A DNA stretch of 64,000 bases from an uncultured Nitrospiraceae bacterium (GTDB taxonomy: Bacteria > Nitrospirota > Thermodesulfovibrionia > Thermodesulfovibrionales > Thermodesulfovibrionaceae), in assembly GCA_937139565.1 (NCBI GenBank), contig CAKZQH010000011.1:1-64000 (forward strand), given 5' to 3'. Under the pieces are notes generated by a model, which was given only the letters and a program-made list of their open reading frames with translations, did no database searches and was not told where the DNA came from. The position numbers and the translations under genes are program-made. Positions 17,626-26,838 of this stretch are shown in pieces. Every line of letters begins with the position of its first letter. The first letter of the stretch is position 1.

Positions 17626-20600
17626 GAAATACCTTATCTTAAACAAATACCTCCTCTCCCTTTTTGGCGCAAAAAGCATTTCTGATTTGAGAGAGGAACT
17701 TAAAAACAAAAAAGAAGGTTTTGATAATGATGGGTATAGCTTTTTTGTCGATACTTTAATCGGTCTAAAAAATTTAAAAATAGATTCCGATGACCTCCTA
17801 CAGTATGATTTAGCAATAAACGAATACTCTGAAAGATTATCTAAAAATAGAAGAGAGAACATTGTCTTAAAATACTTCCAATATCTGGCAGTCCTGTTTA
17901 CAGAAATTTATCTTGATAGCTACTTTAACAGAAGGCAGAGTTTATTAGCTGAGCTTAATTCTTTCTTAGAAGGGTATAACCAATCTGAAAGAAAAGAAAT
18001 CTCTAATTTTGAAGATAAAGATTTAAAGAAACTAGCTTACTGGATGGCTACTGGAAGTGGTAAAACCCTTATAATGCACATCAATTACTGGCAATTTTTA
18101 AAGTATAAAACTGAGCCCCTGGACAACATAATTATGATCACTCCTAATGAAGGATTATCAAAACAACATTATAATGAAATGCAAAAAAGTGGCATTCCTT
18201 GCAGATTGTATTCTGAAAACCCTTACAGCCTGACCATCAACAGAAACGAGGTCGTCATAATAGATATTCATAAACTCACAGAGGAGAAAAAAGGAGAAGG
18301 AGTGAGAGTAGAGACAGGTTACTTTGAAGGACGAAATCTTGTATTCATTGACGAAGGACACAAAGGACAGAAAACAGAAGAGCAAAGATGGAAGAGACTG
18401 CGTGAGGATTTAGGGAAAGATGGGTTTATCTTTGAATACAGCGCCACATTTGGGCAGGTAATAGATGAAAAGAACAAAGAACTGCTTGATGAATACTCTA
18501 AGGCAATAATCTTTGATTACTCTTATAAGTATTTTTACGAAGATGGTTATGGCAAGGACTTTTTTGTCTATAATTTACAGAAAGATAGTTTTTCAAAAGG
18601 TTATGAAAATCTCATACTTACAGCAAATCTTTTATCTTTTTATGAGCAGTTGCTTCTTTATGAGAAATATAAGGATGATTTAAGACAATATCTGATTGAA
18701 AAACCTCTATGGGCATTTGTTGGTAGTAAAGTAACAGGTGCAGGTATAAACTCTGATGTTTTGAAAGTGGTCTTATTCTTAAGGAAGGTGATAGAAGATA
18801 AGGAGTATTTAGAAGGAATTATAAATAAAATCCTTAATGGAAGTTTCGGGCTAATTGATCAGGAAGGCAATGATATTTTCAAGGACAGATTTCAGGATAT
18901 AAGAAAAAATGGTTATGAAATAAATGATATTTATCAGAGATTGTTTAATGCAGGAAGTGGAACACTACAACTCTATGAACTTAAATCAGCAGATGGTGAG
19001 ATCGGATTAAAAGTGGGAGATGGAGATTATTTTGGAGTCATAAATATTGGTGATATTTCAAAATTTAAGAAACTCCTTACAGAAAATGGCTTTGAAGTAA
19101 AAACTGATAGTTTTACTACATCCATCTTTGAAAAGATAAATGAAAACAACTCAAACATAAACATCCTCATAGGAGCAAAAAGGTTTATTGAAGGCTGGGA
19201 TTCATGGAGAGTCTGTTCAATGGGGTTAATCAATATGGGTAAGGGCGAAGGACCACAAATCATACAGTTATTCGGAAGAGGTGTGAGGCTTAAAGGAAAA
19301 GGGCTATCTCTTAAAAGAAGCAATGAGAACAAATACCATGTTAAATCACTCGAAACACTCAATATCTTTGGTTTAAACGCGGATTATATAAACTCATTCC
19401 TTGAAGCAATAAGGAAGGAAGAAGTTGAATATGAAGAGTTAAAGCTACCCATAAAGCGGATAGAGGAGACAAAATGGAGGGATTTATATACTCTAAAAAC
19501 CAAAGCAGACTTTGATTTTACTAAACATTTCATTGAAATTGAAGTTGATGAGAATATTGTAAGAACAATTAGAATTGACTTAAGACCTAAAATCAAACTC
19601 GCCATGGGGTTGGAATCTACAAAGGCTGAAGCAAAAGCGGAAGAATTGCACTTAGGAAAATACATCTACCTTCTTGATTGGGATAAAATCTATCTCAAAA
19701 TACTTAGTTATAAGATTAGCAAGGGATTCGCTAATCTCAGGATTTACAAAGATAAATTGTTAGAGATAATAAGAAATCCAAATTATAAAGTTTATGCTTT
19801 ACCTGGACAAGTATGCATAAAAAGATATATTGATTTAAAAAATCTGGAAGAAATAGTTTTGTTGATTTTAAAAAACTATATTGATAAATTCTATATTTAC
19901 AAACTCAGGCAGGCAGAAACCAAACAGATGGTGTTTTCATTTATGGTTAAGGAAGATGATAACCTATCCTATGATACTTATACTCTGAAAATAGAAATTC
20001 CAAAAGATGAAAAGGAAAGAAAAAAGAGAAAAGAGGAAATAGAAAAGATAAAGAGCCTCATAAAAGAGGTGGACAAGTTATATAAAAAAGATACTAACGA
20101 AATTCCAACCCTCAATTTTGATAAACATTTATATACACCTTTGGTGATATATGACAAGAATAGAGAATTCATAAAATCAGAACCAGCAAAACTAAATGAA
20201 GGAGAGACACAATTTGTAAAGGCATTGAGGGAGTATCTAAGAAACCACAAAACAAAGGATATGGATGTATTTCTTTTAAGGAATCTCTCGAGGAGAGGAA
20301 TAAGATTCTTTCAAACATCGGGCTTTTATCCTGATTTCATAATGTGGCTAAGAAAGAATGAAGAGCAGAACATAATTTTTATTGACCCAAAGGGAATACG
20401 AAATCTTGGCAATTTCAACGATGAAAAAATACAACTTCACAAGACTATAAAAGAGATTGAAAGTAAAATTCAATCCGATGGTGTAAAACCTAAACCGAAG
20501 CTTCATTCTTTTATTTTGTCGGTGTCAAGTTATGACGATATAAAAAAGACATTTGGTGAAGGTAATCACTCAAAGGAAGAGTTTGAGGCAAACCATGTTC

Positions 20601-20656
20601 TATTTATCAAAGACAATGATTGGATTGAAAAGTTATTTAAAAAATTACAATCTTAG
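17615..20656 (+). CDS. Type III-like restriction subunit, DEAD-type helicase with C-terminal nuclease
   Basis: 1013 residues. Superfamily 2 helicase motifs: ATGSGKT (Walker A, 145-151), IDEGH (D246), SATFG, and IEGWDSWRV followed by QLFGRGVR (motifs V-VI). The C-terminal nuclease is PD-(D/E)XK-like: YPDF (D907), then FIDPKG (D924, K926). It should translocate on and cut unmethylated DNA with the methyltransferase at 13521. It is separated from Mod by the broken cyclotransferase gene and the MntA/HepT pair, which is unusual for Type III loci, where mod and res normally adjoin. Confidence 0.92.
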   Translation: MKLEKYLILNKYLLSLFGAKSISDLREELKNKKEGFDNDGYSFFVDTLIGLKNLKIDSDDLLQYDLAINEYSERLSKNRRENIVLKYFQYLAVLFTEIYLDSYFNRRQSLLAELNSFLEGYNQSERKEISNFEDKDLKKLAYWMATGSGKTLIMHINYWQFLKYKTEPLDNIIMITPNEGLSKQHYNEMQKSGIPCRLYSENPYSLTINRNEVVIIDIHKLTEEKKGEGVRVETGYFEGRNLVFIDEGHKGQKTEEQRWKRLREDLGKDGFIFEYSATFGQVIDEKNKELLDEYSKAIIFDYSYKYFYEDGYGKDFFVYNLQKDSFSKGYENLILTANLLSFYEQLLLYEKYKDDLRQYLIEKPLWAFVGSKVTGAGINSDVLKVVLFLRKVIEDKEYLEGIINKILNGSFGLIDQEGNDIFKDRFQDIRKNGYEINDIYQRLFNAGSGTLQLYELKSADGEIGLKVGDGDYFGVINIGDISKFKKLLTENGFEVKTDSFTTSIFEKINENNSNINILIGAKRFIEGWDSWRVCSMGLINMGKGEGPQIIQLFGRGVRLKGKGLSLKRSNENKYHVKSLETLNIFGLNADYINSFLEAIRKEEVEYEELKLPIKRIEETKWRDLYTLKTKADFDFTKHFIEIEVDENIVRTIRIDLRPKIKLAMGLESTKAEAKAEELHLGKYIYLLDWDKIYLKILSYKISKGFANLRIYKDKLLEIIRNPNYKVYALPGQVCIKRYIDLKNLEEIVLLILKNYIDKFYIYKLRQAETKQMVFSFMVKEDDNLSYDTYTLKIEIPKDEKERKKRKEEIEKIKSLIKEVDKLYKKDTNEIPTLNFDKHLYTPLVIYDKNREFIKSEPAKLNEGETQFVKALREYLRNHKTKDMDVFLLRNLSRRGIRFFQTSGFYPDFIMWLRKNEEQNIIFIDPKGIRNLGNFNDEKIQLHKTIKEIESKIQSDGVKPKPKLHSFILSVSSYDDIKKTFGEGNHSKEEFEANHVLFIKDNDWIEKLFKKLQS

Positions 20657-20828
20657 CAATTAAAGCGGATTTATATGATGGTTTTTCGCGAGAAACACTT
20701 TTTGAGAAATTAGATTTGCAATACAAAGAATTACGGGTTTTTAGAGATAAAATGTAGATATATCAAGCCATTATAATTTTGAGTTGCAAAGTAATCTCCT
20801 GAGCCAGTTGTTGATTAAGAACATAATG
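20657..20828. other. Intergenic with a possible gene remnant
   Basis: The frame 20641-20757 is open and reads ADLYDGFSRETLFEKLDL then QYKELRVFRDKM before a stop. It has protein-like composition but no start; a stop at 20638-20640 closes it. It could be the tail of a lost defence gene. No family is recognised. Confidence 0.25.
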
Positions 20829-20868
20829 TATGGTTCAAATGTCTTCAGGATATGTTATTTGTACCATA
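20829..20868. promoter_or_regulatory. 40-bp inverted repeat upstream of the nickel uptake operon
   Basis: TATGGTTCAAAT (20829-20840) and ATTTGTACCATA (20857-20868) are inverted with 11 of 12 positions matching and a 16-base centre. It lies about 60-100 bases upstream of the predicted -35, a position for an activator or an upstream operator. It does not match the NikR consensus in spacing or sequence. Confidence 0.5.
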
Positions 20869-20930
20869 AACTTATTTTATTACTATATGTGAAATTTTAA
20901 AATAGTAACAACAAATTTGTTTAAATTTAT

Positions 20931-20960
20931 TTGACTTTAAATAGGTGATGTTGATATACT
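20931..20960 (+). promoter_or_regulatory. Probable sigma-70 promoter of the nickel uptake operon
   Basis: TTGACT (20931-20936), 18-base spacer, TATACT (20955-20960). Transcription would start near 20967, exactly at the base of the leader hairpin. Confidence 0.65.
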
Positions 20961-20966
20961 TTTCTC

Positions 20967-21028
20967 AAGCCACGAAGGCTGAAGTAGCTCAGAAGAGCAA
21001 AGATTAGCTTTCGTGGCTTTTCTTTTTT
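20967..21028 (+). promoter_or_regulatory. Structured leader hairpin with terminator-like U tract
   Basis: Outer stem AAGCCACGAA (20967-20976) pairs with TTCGTGGCTT (21010-21019), extended inward by GGCT/AGCT. An internal loop separates this from an apical hairpin GCTC-AGAA-GAGC (20987-20998). A T-rich run (21018-21028) follows. This looks like an intrinsic terminator or attenuator in the 5' leader of the nickel operon, or a terminator for transcripts from upstream. A second short stem AGCCT/AGGCT lies at 21043-21060. It does not resemble the cobalamin or NiCo riboswitch patterns I know. Confidence 0.6.
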
Positions 21029-21087
21029 GTAAGAAATAAATTAGCCTTACTTGTGAGGCTTTAACTTTTATAAATGGAGGAGAAAGT

Positions 21088-22224
21088 ATGAAGAAGTTGT
21101 TTGTTTTTGTTATTACTCTTCTGTTTCCCTTATCAGCTTATGCAGTTGATCTTAATGATAAGCTCTCTATTTCAGGCACAGCCACCACTGTATATCAGTG
21201 GCTTAAAATGACTCAAGGCTACATGGATGAGGAGAAGACGAAAAAGAGGGAGGACCGGGGTAGTGCAGTGATTGATTTTAATGTATCTTTCAGACCAACT
21301 CAAAATGATGAATTCTTTCTACGAGCAAGCTTTGCAAAAGGAAGTGGTTTTCATGATGAAAGGCACTCAACCTATCCATTTAAGTTAACTCCAAATGCAG
21401 ATGATTTATTTATTGATCTTAAAAACATCAATGGACACTCAAGAGATCATCTTCAGGAGCTATGGTATTCCCATAAGTTTGAAATAGAAAAGGACTCATT
21501 CATTAAGTTTACCGCAGGAATAATTGATGGCACAGGATTTATTGATGACAACAACTTTGCAAATGATGAAATCAGTCAATTTATGAATGAAGCATTAGTT
21601 AACAACCCCCTTGCAAATCTTATAAGTTATGATGCAGGTTTAGCAGGAGAGCTTGAAATCAAGGGATTTCATCTGAGAGTACTTGGTATGAGATCAAAAA
21701 ATGATGAAGGTAGAAACTACAACTGGATAGGTGCACAGATTGGATACAAGCTTGAGACTTCTCTTGGAGAGGGTAACTACAGGCTTTATGCATACACAAC
21801 CAATAAGAGATTTTTGGACTGGGAAGGGGAAAACTACAGAGCTTTAAAAGGATTTGGACTTTCCTTTGATCAGGAGTTAATAAAGGAAACCCTTGGAGCA
21901 TTTTTCCGTGCAGGATGGCAGGATGACAAAGCCGAAGTTGACTATAAAAGCATGTTTTCCCTTGGATTAAACCTTAAAGGAAGTGTATGGGGAAGAAAGG
22001 ATGATGAAGTAGGATTGGGTTATGCGTATTTGAAGTCTCCATCAAAAAATCCTGAGCTAAGCAGAAGCCAGGTTTTTGAGGGATATGTAAAGTTTCAGCT
22101 ACTAAGCTACAAATTTTTAAGCACTGATTTAACATTTGATTATCAGTATGTTAAAGACAGTCTAAGGGAAAATGGCAGTCAGGCAGCTAACATTTACAGT
22201 GTAAGATTTAACATTAACTTTTAA
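21088..22224 (+). CDS. OprB-like outer-membrane porin
   Basis: 378 residues with a signal peptide ([19 protein letters not shown], cleavage near residue 19) and a beta-barrel pattern of alternating strands ending in a terminal phenylalanine ([10 protein letters not shown]). The region [16 protein letters not shown] and [11 protein letters not shown] resembles OprB carbohydrate-selective porins. As the first gene of the nickel operon (GGAGGAGA ribosome binding site), it may carry nickel or a nickel complex across the outer membrane; the substrate is inferred from position only. Confidence 0.8.
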   Translation: MKKLFVFVITLLFPLSAYAVDLNDKLSISGTATTVYQWLKMTQGYMDEEKTKKREDRGSAVIDFNVSFRPTQNDEFFLRASFAKGSGFHDERHSTYPFKLTPNADDLFIDLKNINGHSRDHLQELWYSHKFEIEKDSFIKFTAGIIDGTGFIDDNNFANDEISQFMNEALVNNPLANLISYDAGLAGELEIKGFHLRVLGMRSKNDEGRNYNWIGAQIGYKLETSLGEGNYRLYAYTTNKRFLDWEGENYRALKGFGLSFDQELIKETLGAFFRAGWQDDKAEVDYKSMFSLGLNLKGSVWGRKDDEVGLGYAYLKSPSKNPELSRSQVFEGYVKFQLLSYKFLSTDLTFDYQYVKDSLRENGSQAANIYSVRFNINF

Positions 22225-22235
22225 GGAGGAACAGG

Positions 22236-23003
22236 ATGAAAGTTTTAAAAGCGATAATAAGCATCATTGTGGTTTTATTCTTTGCAAGCTCATCATTTGC
22301 TCACTTTGGAGTAATTCTTCCCTCTGATGACATTGTTGGAGAAAAAGATCCAAAGAGAATTACTCTCAAGGTTTACTTCATGCATCCATTTGAGCAGGAA
22401 TGGTTAGATATGGAAAAGCCAAAGGCTTTTGGAGTTTTAATTGGAGAAGATAAGATTTCAATTCTTGATGCTCTAATTAATAAAAAAGTTAAAGGAAAGA
22501 ATGCTTGGGAAGCTCAGTTTGCTATTAAAAAGCCTGGCGACTATATCTTTTATCTTGAACCCCAGCCTTACTGGGAGCCAGCAGAGGAAAAATTTATTGT
22601 CCATTATCCAAAGGTAGTTGTACAGGCACTTGGAAAAGAGGAAGGGTGGGACAAAGAAGCTGGACTTCCCATTGAGATAGTTCCACTTACTCGGCCATAT
22701 GGGCTTTGGGTTGGAAATGTTTTTCAGGGAGTTGTGAAGGTTAACGGAAAGCCTCTTCCTTTTGCAGATGTTGAGGTTGAGTATTTTAACGAAGGCGGGA
22801 AGGTAAAAGCACCCAAGGAATCATATATTACTCAGGTAATTAAAGCTGATGCAAATGGAGTTTTTACATATGCTATTCCAAAAGCTGGATGGTGGGGATT
22901 TGCGGCATTAACTGAGGCAAAAGATAAAATTAAAAAAGATGGCAAAGAATATTCAGTGGAACTTGGCGGAATTATCTGGGTTAGAGCGAGGGATATTAAA
23001 TAA
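22236..23003 (+). CDS. nikK: DUF4198 periplasmic nickel-transport accessory protein (NikK-like)
   Basis: 255 residues: signal peptide to about residue 22 ([14 protein letters not shown]; cleavage after SFA would leave a histidine near the mature N-terminus) and a DUF4198 domain with a carboxypeptidase-regulatory-like fold in the second half ([34 protein letters not shown]). DUF4198 proteins accompany NikMLQO transporters as NikK. GGAGGA precedes the ATG, and the stop overlaps the NikM start by 1 base. Confidence 0.85.
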   Translation: MKVLKAIISIIVVLFFASSSFAHFGVILPSDDIVGEKDPKRITLKVYFMHPFEQEWLDMEKPKAFGVLIGEDKISILDALINKKVKGKNAWEAQFAIKKPGDYIFYLEPQPYWEPAEEKFIVHYPKVVVQALGKEEGWDKEAGLPIEIVPLTRPYGLWVGNVFQGVVKVNGKPLPFADVEVEYFNEGGKVKAPKESYITQVIKADANGVFTYAIPKAGWWGFAALTEAKDKIKKDGKEYSVELGGIIWVRARDIK

Positions 23004-23614
23004 TGCACATATCAGAAGGCGTTCTTTCAGCACCGACTTTGATTGCCGGTGCTGTTCTCACATTTATTGGAATTGCCATTGGCCTTCGAAATATAGGAAA
23101 TGACCATATTCCAAAGGTAGCAGTTCTTTCTTCAGCTTTTTTTGTAGCCTCTCTAATCCATGTACCAATTGGGCCTTCTTCAGCGCATCTTGTGCTTAAC
23201 GGACTCGTAGGAATGCTTCTTGGTTGGGCAGCCTTTCCCTCTATTTTTATTTCTTTGCTTTTACAGGCAGTTCTTTTTCAATTTGGCGGAATAACAACTT
23301 TAGGAGTTAATACCTTTGCAATGGCAATGCCGGCAGTTATATGCCATTATTTGTTTAGAAAGATGTTCCTTCGTGGGAAAAATCTTGCCTTATTAGGAGG
23401 ATTTTTAGGAGGAAGTCTTTCCCTTATAATAGCAGCCCTTTTTATAGGCATTGCCCTTGTTGAGACAGATAAAAGTCTATTTGCAGTTGCAGGTACTGTT
23501 CTTGCTGTGCACCTGCCAATTGCCCTTGTGGAAGGAGTAATTACAGCATTTGTAGTAGTATATCTTAAAAAGGTCAAACCGGAGGTATTAAATTGGAAAA
23601 AAAATTCAGATTAA
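23003..23614 (+). CDS. nikM: ECF nickel transporter substrate-binding membrane component NikM/CbiM
   Basis: 203 residues, several transmembrane helices. The N-terminus [11 protein letters not shown] is the conserved CbiM/NikM start in which His2 coordinates the metal. Further signatures include HVPIGPSSAHLVLNGLVG and HLPIALVEGVIT. Nickel rather than cobalt is favoured by the NikK and NikL partners and the hydrogenase nearby. It overlaps the NikL gene by 22 bases. Confidence 0.92.
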   Translation: MHISEGVLSAPTLIAGAVLTFIGIAIGLRNIGNDHIPKVAVLSSAFFVASLIHVPIGPSSAHLVLNGLVGMLLGWAAFPSIFISLLLQAVLFQFGGITTLGVNTFAMAMPAVICHYLFRKMFLRGKNLALLGGFLGGSLSLIIAALFIGIALVETDKSLFAVAGTVLAVHLPIALVEGVITAFVVVYLKKVKPEVLNWKKNSD

Positions 23615-24177
23615 TAAAAATTATATCCGTTATTTCCATTTTATCGTTCTTTTTTGTACAAAGTGTCCTTGCCCACAAGGTAAGTACCTATGCTTATCGT
23701 GAGGGAGATAAAATCAAGGGAGAATGCTATTTTGTTGATGGCTCTCCCTGCAAGAAAAGTAAGGTGGAGGTCTATAATTCACGGGGTGAAAAGGTAATAG
23801 AAACATACACCGATGATAAGGGTCTTTATCTTTTTGAAACACCTGAAAAGGGAGAACTAAAGATTGTGATAATGGCTGGTGAATCTCATAGGGCTGAATA
23901 TAAAATTTCTGCTCTTAAAGATAGAGAAAAAGATAAAGAAAAAAAGGAGCTATCAAAAAACTCTGAAAATACAAAAGTCACTTTCAATAAAGATGAGCTT
24001 AGACTAATAGTAAGCGAAGCTGTTGAAAAGGAGATGGCAGGGTTAAGAGAGGAAATCTCTCTTTTACATAAGAAGATGGATAAAATCTCACTTAGAGACA
24101 TCATCGGAGGATTAGGATATATAATAGGAGTCTGGGCAATTATAATGCTTATCAAAAAAAGAAAAAATGCATCTTGA
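23593..24177 (+). CDS. nikL: NikL-like accessory component of the nickel ECF transporter
   Basis: 194 residues, TTG start. An N-terminal hydrophobic segment ends in QSVLAHKVSTYAY; a beta-sandwich domain follows (VDGSPCKKSKVEVYN, YTDDKGLYLFETP), then a charged coiled coil (about 115-165) and a C-terminal helix (YIIGVWAIIMLI). This matches NikL, which replaces CbiN in NikKMLQO systems. The histidine of AHK could help metal handling. Overlaps NikM and NikQ genes at both ends. Confidence 0.8.
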   Translation: MEKKFRLIKIISVISILSFFFVQSVLAHKVSTYAYREGDKIKGECYFVDGSPCKKSKVEVYNSRGEKVIETYTDDKGLYLFETPEKGELKIVIMAGESHRAEYKISALKDREKDKEKKELSKNSENTKVTFNKDELRLIVSEAVEKEMAGLREEISLLHKKMDKISLRDIIGGLGYIIGVWAIIMLIKKRKNAS

Positions 24178-24904
24178 GGTATTCTCTGAAGGATCAAGCC
24201 CTATTCATAGGCTTGATCCACGGGTAAAGATTATTGTTTTTACGATTTTCAGCATACTTTGTGCGACCTCCACAGGATTAAAAACTCCATTTTTATATCT
24301 TTCTTACTCTATATGTCTTATTTTGCTTGCAAGGGTTAAGTTAAGACCCTTTCTTAGCAGACTCTTTCTTGCCAATTTTTTCATACTTTTTATTTGGATT
24401 TTCATTCCTCTCTTTTATTCAGGAAATACTCATTATTCAATTGGACCATTGAAAATTAGTAAGGAAGGAGTTATGTATGCTCTTTCAATTACCCTGAAGT
24501 GTAATGGTATAATCATTGCAACTATTGCCCTACTTTCCACTTCTACGGTATTCTCTCTTGCCCATGCACTTTCACATCTTAAGGTCCCTATAAAACTTAT
24601 TACTATATTCTTCCTTTTTTATCGCTACATAACGGTAATTCATCTTGAATATTTGAAAATAAAAAGAGCTGTATTGACTCGAGGATTTATAGCGAGAACA
24701 AACCTGCATACCTATAGGACTTTCGCATATATTATGGCAGGACTTCTTATTAAAAGTTATGAACGAGCAGAGGAGATTTATAGAGCAATGCTTTGCAGAG
24801 GTTTTAAGGGTTATTTCCCTCTATTTGAACATTTTAAAATAAGAAAAAGTGATATAATATTTTTTATTGTTGCTAACTCTATTTCTATTTACTTCTGGAT
24901 TTAG
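24167..24904 (+). CDS. nikQ: ECF transporter transmembrane component NikQ/CbiQ
   Basis: 245 residues. Opening SPIHRLDPRVKIIVF is the CbiQ signature; four or five membrane helices follow, and the coupling region includes RAMLCRGFKG. It joins the ATPase to NikM. The start overlaps NikL by 11 bases; NikO starts 2 bases after its stop. Confidence 0.92.
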   Translation: MHLEVFSEGSSPIHRLDPRVKIIVFTIFSILCATSTGLKTPFLYLSYSICLILLARVKLRPFLSRLFLANFFILFIWIFIPLFYSGNTHYSIGPLKISKEGVMYALSITLKCNGIIIATIALLSTSTVFSLAHALSHLKVPIKLITIFFLFYRYITVIHLEYLKIKRAVLTRGFIARTNLHTYRTFAYIMAGLLIKSYERAEEIYRAMLCRGFKGYFPLFEHFKIRKSDIIFFIVANSISIYFWI

Positions 24905-24906
24905 GA

Positions 24907-25560
24907 TTGAAGGACCCAATCATAAAATTAAGAAATATTCACTTTAGTTACGAGGGAAGAAAAATCCTTGAGGATTTAAATCTTGAAATCCGAGAAGGAG
25001 AAAGATTAGGACTTGTAGGGCCTAATGGCTCTGGAAAAACAACTCTCCTTTATATCATTATGGGACTACTTAAACCAGAAAGAGGTTCAGTTGAAATTTT
25101 TGGAAAAATTAGGCAAAAAGAACGGGATTTTTTAGAGGTAAGACAAAAAATAGGGCTTCTTTTTCAGGATTCAGACAGTCAGCTATTCTGTCCAACAGTA
25201 AAAGAGGACATAGCCTTTGGACCTCTTAATTTAGGATTGCCTAAAGGAGAGGTGGAAAAAATGGTAAGAAGAATTCTTAAAATTCTTGGACTTGAAGGTT
25301 TTGAAGATAGAGTAACCTACAAGCTTTCTGGAGGAGAGAAAAAACTGGTCTCTTTAGGTACTGTCCTTGCCATGAATCCTGTATGCTATCTCCTTGACGA
25401 ACCCTCTGCTGGTCTCGATGAAGTTACTGTAGAGAGAGTTTTAAGTTATCTTAAAACCTATGCGAAAACCTATTTAATTGTCTCCCACGATAGAAAATTT
25501 TTAGAGGAGGCAACAGAAAAAATCTATATCCTAAGAAATGGCAAAATTTCAACTCTATAA
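24907..25560 (+). CDS. nikO: ECF transporter ATPase NikO/CbiO
   Basis: 217 residues, TTG start. ABC ATPase with Walker A GPNGSGKTT, Q-loop LLFQDSDSQLF, signature LSGGEKK, Walker B CYLLDEPSAGLD and switch histidine VSHD. The sequence after the Q-loop (CPTVKEDIAFGPLNLGL) is typical of CbiO. It ends the operon and converges on the paaK gene with a 6-base overlap. Confidence 0.95.
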   Translation: MKDPIIKLRNIHFSYEGRKILEDLNLEIREGERLGLVGPNGSGKTTLLYIIMGLLKPERGSVEIFGKIRQKERDFLEVRQKIGLLFQDSDSQLFCPTVKEDIAFGPLNLGLPKGEVEKMVRRILKILGLEGFEDRVTYKLSGGEKKLVSLGTVLAMNPVCYLLDEPSAGLDEVTVERVLSYLKTYAKTYLIVSHDRKFLEEATEKIYILRNGKISTL

Positions 25561-26838
25561 TTTTTTTCTCTTATCCACAATTCGTATTGCTTTACCAGGA
25601 ACTCGCTGAATGGTTCCTTCTGGCACAATCTGAATTTTGCTTCTAAAGCCTAAAAAGTCATAAAGCTCCAAATCAAGCTGTTCAAGCTCCTTCTGAGTAA
25701 GTCCATTTTCAGCCTTTTCAACAAGTATAGTCATATCATCTTTGCCTTTTATGGTCTCAATAACAAGCTGATAATAGGGTGAAAGACCTTTAAACTTAAG
25801 GAGAATCTGCTCAACCTGAGAAGGATAGAAATTTACACCCTTTACTTTCAGCATGTCGTCAGTTCTTCCTCTAATTCTTCCCAATCTCATATGAGTTCTA
25901 CCACAGAGGCATTTCTCGTGAGAGACAATCTTTGATATATCTCTTGTCCGATAACGAATAAGTGGAAGACCCTCTCGAGTAAGGGTGGTTATCACTATTT
26001 CTCCTTCTTTGTCTTCAGAAAGAGGCTCACCTGTCTCAGGATCAATGACCTCAACTATGTAATGATCTTCCCAGACATGTATGCCCTCTTTTGCTTCGCA
26101 GTCAATACCAAGACCCACTCCTCCTGTCTCAGTAAGTCCTATTATATCAAAGGTTTGTATGCCCATCTCCTTTTCAATTCTCTTTCGGTACTCATCTGAC
26201 CATGTTTCAGCTCCAAGCACAGCAACCCTAAGCTTTGTCTCACTAAAATCAAAGCCACTTTCTTTTGCAACCTCAATAAGCCTAGCTGGATAAGAAGCAA
26301 TTGCACCAAAGGCAGTGACTCCTAAGTCTTTAATAAGCTTAAGCTGCATAAGGGATCTTCCAGCACCAGCAGGTACAACAAAACAACCAAGCCGTTCAGC
26401 ACCGTAGTGAAACCCAAATCCGCCGTTAAAAAGCCCAAAGGACGGCATGATCTGAATCCTGTCTTTCTTAGTAAGCCCTGCTGAAGCTAAGCATCTTGCC
26501 ATGATTTCACCCCATTGAACAATGTCTCCAGGAGTCATAGCATTTATAACAGGCACTCCAGTAGTTCCAGAGCTCATATGCATGCGAGCACATTTATCTA
26601 TCTCTACAGCAATATGAGAAAAGGGATAACAATCTCTTAAGTCATCCTTGGTTGTAAAAGGCAGACTTTTCAGGTCATCGAGACTTTTTATATCCTCTGG
26701 CTCTATGTCCTTGAGTTTCTCTTTTAGCTTTGATGGAGAGTTTTTAAGAAAGCGAATGGTCCTTCTAAGTCCCACTAACTGGATTTTTTCAATTTCTTCC
26801 CTTGGTAGAGTTTCCCTTTCAGGATTGAACATACTCAC
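25555..26838 (-). CDS. paaK: Phenylacetate-CoA ligase
   Basis: 427 residues of the AMP-forming adenylate family. The phosphate loop is MHMSSGTTGVP; the acyl-adenylate motifs include GLTETGGVG and RYRTRDIS; the C-terminal KVKGVNFYPSQVE is characteristic of PaaK. It activates phenylacetate or other arylacetates to CoA esters. Encoded after iorA-iorB with overlaps, it pairs with an oxidoreductase that interconverts arylpyruvate and arylacetyl-CoA, so the operon can work in aromatic amino acid fermentation or in arylacetate assimilation. Confidence 0.93.
   Translation of the reverse strand: MSMFNPERETLPREEIEKIQLVGLRRTIRFLKNSPSKLKEKLKDIEPEDIKSLDDLKSLPFTTKDDLRDCYPFSHIAVEIDKCARMHMSSGTTGVPVINAMTPGDIVQWGEIMARCLASAGLTKKDRIQIMPSFGLFNGGFGFHYGAERLGCFVVPAGAGRSLMQLKLIKDLGVTAFGAIASYPARLIEVAKESGFDFSETKLRVAVLGAETWSDEYRKRIEKEMGIQTFDIIGLTETGGVGLGIDCEAKEGIHVWEDHYIVEVIDPETGEPLSEDKEGEIVITTLTREGLPLIRYRTRDISKIVSHEKCLCGRTHMRLGRIRGRTDDMLKVKGVNFYPSQVEQILLKFKGLSPYYQLVIETIKGKDDMTILVEKAENGLTQKELEQLDLELYDFLGFRSKIQIVPEGTIQRVPGKAIRIVDKRKKL

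Noticed and set aside
20829-20868. NikR operator
   Set aside because: The arms and their spacing do not match the GTATGA-N16-TCATAC consensus.
25618-25642. TGGCAC followed by TTTTGCT as a sigma-54 promoter
   Set aside because: The spacing between the GG and GC elements is too long, and it lies inside the paaK coding region.
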